Assembly (NCBI GenBank): GCA_029255685.2
Contig: CM055317.2
Coordinates: forward strand, 72,157,460 to 72,221,459
DNA length: 64,000 bases
Source: Silene conica
Taxonomy: Eukaryota > Streptophyta > Magnoliopsida > Caryophyllales > Caryophyllaceae
Reading direction: 5' to 3'
Each line of letters begins with the position of its first letter. The stretch's first letter is position 1. Below the pieces are notes generated by a model. It searched no databases, had not been told where the DNA came from, and saw nothing but the letters and a program-made list of their open reading frames with translations. A program made the position numbers and the translations under genes. Positions 57,082 to 64,000 of this stretch are shown here, piece after piece.

Positions 57082-58146
57082 CCTATAAAATTAGCATACA
57101 AAGAATTACAAACCCAATGGCAATCAAAACAAACCTGAAATTACCCAAACCCTAATCCCTAATTCGAAATTTTCGAATTTGTGACTAAAATTAGGTAACT
57201 CAAGTTGTAAATGACTATGAATTTAAATAATAAGTAGCTAATAGAAGGATGAAAGCAAGAAATAACAAACAAATAACTACAACTCCTTATTTCGAAATTT
57301 TCGACCAAACCCTAACCCCTAATTCGAAATTTTTGAATTTTTGACTAGAATTTGATGAATGAAGGTGTTATCGACTAGGAATTGTAATTATAAGTAAGTA
57401 TAAGAGTGATTTGTAGCAAGAAACAACAATTTAAAGCATCAAATTAGCATAAACACACCAAACCCTAACTTTTCTTAAGATGAATAAAATCTGAAAATTA
57501 GAGTGAAAAAAGAGAAATTACCTCCAAGAAAGTTGTTAGAATCTAGCAAAGATGTGATGTTGATGATGAATTAGTGAACAATGAAGCACAAAGGGGATTT
57601 GGGGATGAGAAAATTGAAGAGCAGGGGAAAGGGGTGCGAAAAAATTGAAGAAGAGTTGAAGAATGAATGAATTTTGGGGAAACAAAGCTGAAGAAGGCGA
57701 AAAACCGGTCTGAACCGCCCGCCTCGATCGAGGGTTGGCGGTCCTCGATCGAGGGACCTCGATTTTTTTCCTACTCCAGTTACGTCCTAAAATAAAAATA
57801 ATTTTCTTTCATAACTCCTCGATCGAGGACGTTACTCCCTCGATCGAGGAACCTCAAATTTTTTTCCTCTTCACTTACGCTTTAACGGGATTGATTTTTG
57901 CCAAGGGTTCCTCGACCTAGGCTACTTATACCTCGATCTAGGGACCCTTAACAGTACTTAACCCATTATTCTTCAAATTCATGACTCCAAAAGGCCGCAT
58001 CCTGCAACATAAGCTTGACAAAAGCATTAATCGTAATCTAAAACTGAAATCAAAGAAACTAACACTAAACGAAGAAAACTTGAAAAAGAACGCGGGCTGC
58101 CTCCCGATAGCGCTGGTTTAAGCGGTCCCGCACGACCGTATTACCT
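57082..58146 (-). other. Athila spacer between integrase and post-pol ORF
   Basis: Non-coding. From 57718 to 57950 it holds four CCTCGATCGAGG palindromes and two variants (CCTCGACCTAGG, CCTCGATCTAGG). ATTTCGAAATTTTCGA words repeat at 57165-57330. Confidence 0.6.
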
Positions 58147-60993
58147 CTAATCAAAGTTATTTTCAACAGTGAATAGGGCAACAATTTCTACTACCCCAAT
58201 GAAGGCACCTTCATGGTATAGTTTCAAGCGTTGACCATTCACTTTAAAATACTCACCCTTGTCAGTTTGCAGTGTAACTGACCCAAATTTGTTCACTTCA
58301 ACAACAGTGAACGGTCCAGACCATCTACTCTTTAGTTTTCCTGGAAACAAACACAAACGAGAATTGAAAAGTAACACTTTCTCACCAACATGAAATTCTC
58401 GTTGCAAAATGTGCTTGTCATGCCACTTTTTGGTTCGTTCTTTGTAGACTTGAGCACTATCGTAGGCATGCAATCGGAACTCATCAAGCTCGTTCAGCTT
58501 CATCAATCTCTTTTCACCCGCCAGTGAGAGGTCCATATTTAGCTTCTTTATGGCCCACATAGCTTTGTACTCCAACTTCACAGGTAAGTGGCATGATTTA
58601 CCGTAGACTAGTCGGTATGGGGATGCTCCAATAAGTGTCTTGTAGGCAGTGCGGTATGCCCACAAGGTGTCATCAAGCTTCCGACTCCAATCTTTCCTGT
58701 TCTTGCTCACTACTTTCTCCAAAATCTGCTTCAACTCTCGGTTAGAAACCTCCACCTGCCCACTGGTTTGAGGATGATATGTTAATCCTCGTCGGTGTGT
58801 AACTCCATATTTCTTCAATAAGGAGTTAAGATGATGCTCTTTGAAATGCGTTCCACCATCACTGATCACCGCGCGGGGCACTCCAAATCGTGGGAAGATG
58901 ATTTTCTGAAATAACTTAATAACAGATTTAACATCATAAGTGGGGGTGGCAATTGTCTCCACCCATTTAGAAACATAATCTACGGCTACTAAGATGTAAT
59001 GGTTTCCATGAGAAGAAGGAAACGGACCTTGGTAATCAATGCCCCAAACATCAAAAATCTCCACCTCGGAGATTCCAGTTTGAGGCATCTCATGCCTTTG
59101 CGAAATATTACCTGTTCTTTGGCATGCATCACAAGAACGAACAAAACTAGTAGCATCTTTCAAGATAGTGGGCCAAAAGAAACCCGATTGCATTACCTTA
59201 GCAAAGGTCCTAGAGGGACCATGATGACCACCATAAGAAGATGAATGACAATGAGAAAGGATAGCATGTACCTCACTTTCCGGGATACACCTCCTGTAAA
59301 TGCCATCAGCGCATTCTCGGAACAAGTATGGATCGTCCCAGAAATAGCGCTTCACATCGTGCATAAACTTCTTCTTTTGTTGATAGGACAAATCAGGAGG
59401 CAAAATCCCTCCCACCAAGAAGTTAGCAAAATCGGCAAACCAAGGTGTGTCGATAGTGATAGCAAGGAGATGGTCATCCGGGAAAGAATCATCAATGGGT
59501 GTTGGATCTCCCTCTTCAAATCTCAAACGTGACAAATGGTCAGCTACCACATTCTTTGCTCCTGGCTTATCTCGAATCTCCAAGTCAAACTCTTGCAGAA
59601 GCAAGATCCATCGAATTAGTCTCGGCTTGGCCTCCTTCTTGGCCAACAAGTATCTCAACGCGGCGTGATCGATATAAATAATAACCTTAGAACCTACCAA
59701 GTAGGCTCTAAACTTATCCAATGAGTAAACTACTGCAAGTAACTCCTTTTCAGTGGTGGCATAGTTGATCTGTGCATTATCCAAGGTCTTACTGGCATAA
59801 TATATGGCATTTAAGGCTTTGTCTTTTCTTTGCCCCAAGACCGCTCCGATGGCATAGTCACTTGTATCACACATAACTTCGAAGGGTAAGGTCCAATCGG
59901 GAGATTGGATCACCGGTGCTGAAATAAGAGCTTGCTTGATCCTGTCAAAAGATTTAATACACTCATCAGTAAACTCAAAAGGAGCATCCTTGTGAAGAAG
60001 CTGAGTGAGAGGTTGAGCAAGTTTAGAAAAATCTTTTATAAAACGACGATAGAATCCCGCGTGACCGAGGAAACTTCGAACGCCTTTGACATTAACCGGA
60101 TACGGTAGTTTCTCAACAACCTCAACTTTTGCCTTATCCACTTGGATGCCTTTTCCAGATACCAAGTGACCAAGTACCACCCCTTCAGTAACCATGAAGT
60201 GGCACTTCTCCCAATTGAGCACAAGATGACTTTTCTCACAACGCTGCAAAACTTTGGACAAGTTTCTCAAACAAACATCAAAATCAGTACCATAAACACT
60301 GAAATCATCCATAAAGACTTCCATAATAGACTCTATGTATTCAGAAAATATGGCCATCATACAACGTTGAAAGGTAGCAGGGGCGTTGCATAAACCAAAG
60401 GGCATTCTCCTATAAGCAAATACACCATAAGGGCATGTGAAGGTAGTCTTCTCCTGATCATCAGGATGAATGGGTATTTGGAAGAAACCCGAATAGCCAT
60501 CTAAGTAACAAAAATAACTATGATGTGCTAGTCTCTCTAACATCTGATCAATGTAGGGTAAGGGGAAGTGATCTTTCTTGGTAGCAACGTTAAGCTTCCT
60601 ATAATCAATACACATTCTCCAACCCGTGACAAGTCTAGTAGCAATTAACTCATTTTTGTCATTAACAACTACTGTTGTACCTCCTTTCTTAGGCACGACT
60701 TGGACATGACCGACCCATTTTGAATCAGAAATGGAAAAGATAATACCTGCGTCAAACAATTTCTGAACTTCTTTTCTCACAACCTCTTGCATAGGAGGGT
60801 TCAATCGTCTCTGACCTTGCGCACTTGGTTTGTGACCTTCTTCCAGATGAATGCGGTGCATACAAAAATCAGGACTAATACCTTGTAAATCGTCAATGCT
60901 ATACCCAATGGCTTTTTTGTGTAATTTCAAGACGGTCAACAAAGCAGAAAGTTGACCTTCAGTGAGGTTAGCATTGACAATTACAGGGTTCAT
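58147..60993 (-). CDS. Athila reverse transcriptase, RNase H and integrase (single intact frame)
   Basis: 948 codons. Reverse transcriptase: [37 protein letters not shown] and the catalytic FMDDFSVYG, with F in place of the usual Y as in other Athila elements. RNase [36 protein letters not shown] and [11 protein letters not shown]. Integrase: a zinc-binding [15 protein letters not shown] ... CDACQRTGN, then the DDE core ([37 protein letters not shown]). The polyprotein would copy RNA to DNA and insert it. In the genome this frame continues upstream past a TAG near 61096 into the protease linker, so translation from the normal gag start is blocked. Confidence 0.95.
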   Translation of the reverse strand: MNPVIVNANLTEGQLSALLTVLKLHKKAIGYSIDDLQGISPDFCMHRIHLEEGHKPSAQGQRRLNPPMQEVVRKEVQKLFDAGIIFSISDSKWVGHVQVVPKKGGTTVVVNDKNELIATRLVTGWRMCIDYRKLNVATKKDHFPLPYIDQMLERLAHHSYFCYLDGYSGFFQIPIHPDDQEKTTFTCPYGVFAYRRMPFGLCNAPATFQRCMMAIFSEYIESIMEVFMDDFSVYGTDFDVCLRNLSKVLQRCEKSHLVLNWEKCHFMVTEGVVLGHLVSGKGIQVDKAKVEVVEKLPYPVNVKGVRSFLGHAGFYRRFIKDFSKLAQPLTQLLHKDAPFEFTDECIKSFDRIKQALISAPVIQSPDWTLPFEVMCDTSDYAIGAVLGQRKDKALNAIYYASKTLDNAQINYATTEKELLAVVYSLDKFRAYLVGSKVIIYIDHAALRYLLAKKEAKPRLIRWILLLQEFDLEIRDKPGAKNVVADHLSRLRFEEGDPTPIDDSFPDDHLLAITIDTPWFADFANFLVGGILPPDLSYQQKKKFMHDVKRYFWDDPYLFRECADGIYRRCIPESEVHAILSHCHSSSYGGHHGPSRTFAKVMQSGFFWPTILKDATSFVRSCDACQRTGNISQRHEMPQTGISEVEIFDVWGIDYQGPFPSSHGNHYILVAVDYVSKWVETIATPTYDVKSVIKLFQKIIFPRFGVPRAVISDGGTHFKEHHLNSLLKKYGVTHRRGLTYHPQTSGQVEVSNRELKQILEKVVSKNRKDWSRKLDDTLWAYRTAYKTLIGASPYRLVYGKSCHLPVKLEYKAMWAIKKLNMDLSLAGEKRLMKLNELDEFRLHAYDSAQVYKERTKKWHDKHILQREFHVGEKVLLFNSRLCLFPGKLKSRWSGPFTVVEVNKFGSVTLQTDKGEYFKVNGQRLKLYHEGAFIGVVEIVALFTVENNFD

Positions 60994-61095
60994 CTCCTTA
61001 TCGTCAAGAAAAACATACTTAAGATGAGAAGGAAGAGGTTTAAGATCAGGTTTCTTTACCTCAGAAACTTTGGATGAGTTACCTAAACTTAGAAC

Positions 61096-61338
61096 CTATG
61101 GGTTCTTACATTCTTCTCCCGTTAGTAGCTTCTCGACCTCAACAACCTCCCGATTCCATGAGCCTCTTTCTTCAGCTGAGGTTGTGGTTAGGACAATCTC
61201 CAGGGGGTCCCTGTTCAAACATAATGCAAAACAATCACTAGTAGTAAGATCAACTACATCAATGCTATGACACGTCTCCTCTAGCATGGGGCGCTTTAAA
61301 GCATTATGCAAGTTGAAAGTGATCTTATCATCCCCCAC
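61096..61338 (-). pseudogene. Athila protease-RT linker fragment
   Basis: 80 codons (MGDDKITFNLHNALKRP ...) in the same frame as the RT-IN region. It ends in a TAG after EECKNP, and the frame continues beyond it without another stop into RT, so this TAG is an in-frame nonsense codon. Confidence 0.75.
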
Positions 61339-61367
61339 GGTTAGTGTTAAACTCCCCCGTTTAACAT

Positions 61368-61898
61368 CTATGATTGCCCCCCAGTATGAAGGAATGGTCT
61401 ACCTAAAATAATAGGCACATGGGCATCCTCAGCTATATCAAGTACAAAAAAGTCAACGGGAATGAAAAACTTCCCAACTCTAGCCGGTACATCCTCTAAG
61501 ACACCTATGGGGTGCTTAACGGATCTATCGGCCATTTGTAAGGTCATGTTTGTGACACTCAATTGACCCATATTTAACTTTTGACAAATGGAATATGGCA
61601 TAACGCTAACACTGGCCCCTAAATCGCAAAGGGCTTTATCAATTGACAAACGACCTATATGACAAGGGATAGAAAAACTCCCTGGATCCTTAAGCTTAGG
61701 AGGTGATTGACTTTGTAAAACGGCGCTGCATTCTCCAGTAAAGGCAACTGTTTCGGCTTCATTGAATGACCGCTTCCTAGTCAAAATATCCTTCATGAAC
61801 TTTGCATAAGCTGGAACTTGAGTAATCAACTCCGCAAAAGGTACATTCACTTGCAAATTCTTCACGACTTCCATAAATCGACCAAATTGTTGGTCCAA
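61368..61898 (-). pseudogene. Athila aspartic protease
   Basis: The active-site region reads ALCDLGASVSVMPYSICQKL; D-L-G-A-S is the Athila/gypsy form of the retropepsin D-[ST]-G triad. The flap/second motif VPIILGRPFLHTGG follows. A frameshift at a run of six G's (plus strand C's near 61380) ends the frame just after that, and another shift near 61920 separates it from gag. Confidence 0.85.
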
Positions 61899-61989
61899 TT
61901 TGGTCTTATGTTGTCTATGAGGAAAGGGAAGTGAAATAGGAATGGGTTCGGGAGCTTTGGGTTTTGGGTTATCATTTTTTCCAATTTTA

Positions 61990-62160
61990 CCGGAGGGGGA
62001 CGCTCCTCGATCGAGGTCAACACCTCCTCGATCGAGGGCCTGGTCTCCTCGATCGAGGGCTTCACCTCCTCGATCGAGGGACCCCTTAGAGCGTAGCTGT
62101 GCATTTTTTTCTTTGGTTCCTCGATCTAGGACAGCAATTCCTCGATCTAGGACTTGGAAT
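61990..62160. repeat. CCTCGATCGAGG cluster at the gag-protease junction
   Basis: Four perfect palindromes and two variants (CCTCGATCTAGG). In the coding frame each perfect unit reads as PSIEE-like residues, so the same DNA repeat found in non-coding parts has become protein. The two variants place TAG codons in the frame. Confidence 0.88.
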
Positions 62161-63948
62161 TTGGTCGAGAGACCACTTTCTCATGTTTTTCTTGGCCTTC
62201 CTCCGTCCCATGGGACACATCACCTTCATCATCACTTAGAGCTAAGTTACCCCAAGCTTTGGGATGCATGTAGGGTATCTCAGGTTTCTCAAGCGGCGTT
62301 TCCGGGCCCGGATATGATGTACCACTCCTCAAATGAATTGCATGGGCTTGCTCATGAGGTTGCTTTCCTTGGGGAGGAAGTTGACCCGGTTGTTTAGAGG
62401 GATTTTGTCCCGCTAATTGAGCAACTTGAGTATCTAGCATCTTGTTATGGGCTATGAGCTCGGAAATCTGAGTAGTTTGCTTTTGTTGAATTTGCAAACT
62501 TTGCTGCAACATAGCTTTCATTTCAGCAAAATCATTGTTTGGAGCTTGTGGAGGAGCTTGCGGTGATTGAAATTGTTGTTGACGTTGATTGTTATACTGA
62601 TTTCCTCCCTGAGGTTGTCTATTGTAACCTCCTTGTTGATTCCCCCGATTTTGAGGAATAACATAGTTCGAACTCGATGGTTGTTGAGACTGTGGATTCT
62701 GCACATTCTGATTACCCCATTGAAAGAACGGATGTTCCTTGGTCCTCTCATTGTAAAAGTTAGAATAAGGATTGCCTTGCCTATAAGATTGGAAGGCATT
62801 CACTTGTTCCAAGGTGCTCAAACACTCAGCCGCACCATGACCCTCAAGTCCACAACGAGCACAAAGTTCCTCTTGCTGATACATAGCATTAACCGTCTGC
62901 TTATTTCCCAAAGATTGTGTTGTTTGCATCTCAGCAATCTTAGCAGTAAGGGCTTCTAACTGAGCTGCAACTGCACTATCTGAGCCACTTCCTCTAGTAG
63001 CTCCCCTCGGGTTTCCATACTCGGCAGTATGAGTAGCCATCTCCTCAATAAGCTTCCACGCGGCATCATCATTCGTGTTGTTCTGAAACCTCCCATTAGC
63101 AGAAGAATCTAGGAGGGCTCTATGATCATCAAACAACCCGTTGTAAAACTGGTTGCAAAGGAACCACTTCTCAAAGCCATGATGGGGAACAGATCTAATC
63201 AACTTCTTGAATCGCACAAATGCCTCGTTCAAGTCCTCGGTAGGAGACTGCTTGAAACTTGTGATCTGGCTTCTCAAGTTATTGGTTTTCTGTGGAGGGA
63301 AGTATCTCTTGTAGAATACAAGAGCCAAGGAGTTCCAATCAGTGATATCAGTCATATCCAACTCTCTCAGCCATTCCGCTGCATCATCTTTCAGGGAGAA
63401 AGGAAACAAAGTTTGTTTCACCTGATCTTGAGTTACTCCCCTGTAATCAAAGGGATAGAACAGCAGTAAGTAACAAATTTTTCCATGTGATGAGCAGGAT
63501 CCTCACCAGGTTTTCCTCCAAAGAGATTTCGCTCCACTAGATTGATGTAGGATGGTTTGATTTCAAATGTTCCTTCATCAATACTAGGGAGCTTAAACCC
63601 CTTTGAAATAGAATCCAAGGTGGGTTCTGAATGACTTGCTAAAGTAGGCATTTTGAGAGTTGAAGTAATTTGTTCTGTTTCAAAAAATAAGGTGTCCTCG
63701 TCAAAGGATAGATTCTCTGAAGTATTTGAGTGCTCTGCGTCTCCGTCAAGTATACTCAAGTCTTCTACTTGACCAACTTCTCTATTATGCTTTCGTCTAT
63801 TCCGAAATCTCCTCTCAGGTTCTGAATTTGGTGTAAGGAGTTCAGACCTGTTCGACCTGGGCATACACGAAACTAACAAGAAAAGAATGAGAGCGGTCTC
63901 AAGGAACGGAAGTCCCTTGAGACAAAAGACAAAATTAACAAAAAACAA
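62147..63948 (-). pseudogene. Athila gag
   Basis: Two frames. The first (63948-63433) contains MPRSNRSELLTPNSEPE and ends in the capsid start (GGKPGEDPAHHMEKF). A shift in a short G run near 63440 leads to the second (63421-62147), with the retrotransposon gag core SLKDDAAEWLRELDMTDITD, a zinc knuckle CARCGLEGHGAAEC, and a long Q/N/P-rich region (QGGYNRQPQGGNQYNNQRQQ). The second ends in a TAG in the palindrome cluster; the same frame continues to about 61920. Gag forms the particle shell and binds RNA through the knuckle. Confidence 0.85.
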
Positions 63949-63964
63949 ACAGAAAATTGTTGCC

Positions 63965-63982
63965 TCCCCGGCAACGGCGCCA
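63965..63982 (-). other. Athila primer-binding site
   Basis: On the element strand, TGGCGCCGTTGCCGGGGA lies four bases after the LTR end. It matches the complement of the 3' end of a tRNA-Asp type primer, typical of the Athila/Tat group. Confidence 0.88.
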
Positions 63983-63986
63983 AAAT

Positions 63987-64000
63987 TGATAAGGCTAAAG
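63987..64000 (-). repeat. Athila 5' LTR, first 14 bp seen in the window
   Basis: TGATAAGGCTAAAG is identical to the first 14 bp of the LTR at 52633. The remaining LTR lies outside the window. Confidence 0.88.

Larger units (their letters stand above)
52633..64000 (-). mobile_element. Athila-type Ty3/gypsy retrotransposon (reverse orientation, right edge outside window)
   Basis: The 3' LTR (52633-53877), purine tract, post-pol ORF, integrase, RNase H, reverse transcriptase, protease, gag and primer-binding site follow from left to right, so the element reads right to left. The window ends 14 bp into the 5' LTR. The order RT-RH-IN defines Ty3/gypsy. The tRNA-Asp-type primer site TGGCGCCGTTGCCGGGGA, the large size (over 11 kb) and an additional ORF after pol point to Athila. 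Several frameshifts and TAG codons disable gag and protease, while RT-RH-IN is a single 948-codon frame. Confidence 0.93.

Overview
This window looks like nuclear DNA from a dicot plant, probably in the order Caryophyllales. The evidence is GT-AG introns, plant-specific gene families (PP2-B F-box, ATL RING-H2, UND/U-box/ARM), AT-rich intergenic DNA, a dense and diverse transposon load, and the frequent short motif ACTCCGTAT/ATACGGAGT that I associate with that order. The order-level guess is inference; the plant assignment is firm. There is no CRISPR array, operon, rRNA or convincing tRNA.

Genes: four host genes can be supported. They are a three-exon PP2-B-type F-box gene (4204-6453, +), a small intronless ATL-like RING-H2 E3 ligase (7799-8248, +), a two-exon DSS1/SEM1 proteasome-lid subunit gene whose 3.6-kb intron holds a solo LTR (8968-12810, -), and an intronless PUB18/19-type U-box/ARM E3 ligase (25329-27386, -). 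All four can be linked to the ubiquitin-proteasome system by family. They are not visibly coordinated, so this may be chance.

Transposons, left to right: a Pack-MULE carrying an exon-intron-exon piece of a phosphatidylinositol synthase gene inside a PIF/Harbinger end (1-1544); a 310-bp tandem repeat (1975-3420); a Helitron with a Stowaway inserted 9 bp from its 5' end (14606-15546); a 4-kb TIR element with FAR1-like remnants and nested hAT, Tourist and Stowaway elements (15.8-19.8 kb); a complete but broken Ty1/copia element (20185-24822); a repeat-rich block with Helitron ends, a solo LTR, a MULE and AT-rich tandem arrays (28.9-36.5 kb); nested hAT elements (39.0-41.1 kb); CACTA ends and a TIR element with a spliced acidic gene, telomere-like intron repeats and a 300-bp hairpin (43.4-46.3 kb); a MULE with about 310-bp TIRs (47.4-48.2 kb); a Harbinger with a transposase remnant (50.5-51.8 kb); a hAT (52.0-52.4 kb); and most of a reverse-orientation Athila-type Ty3/gypsy element (52633 to beyond 64000).

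Many boundaries are supported by target-site duplications read directly: 9 bp for MULEs, 8 bp for hATs, 5 bp for LTR elements, 3 bp for Harbingers and TA for Stowaways. Nesting order can therefore be inferred with some confidence. The candidates for something less described are the 43.8-46.3 kb element (spliced ORF, telomere-like intron, symmetric hairpin array), the Pack-MULE, and the palindrome clusters in the Athila element.
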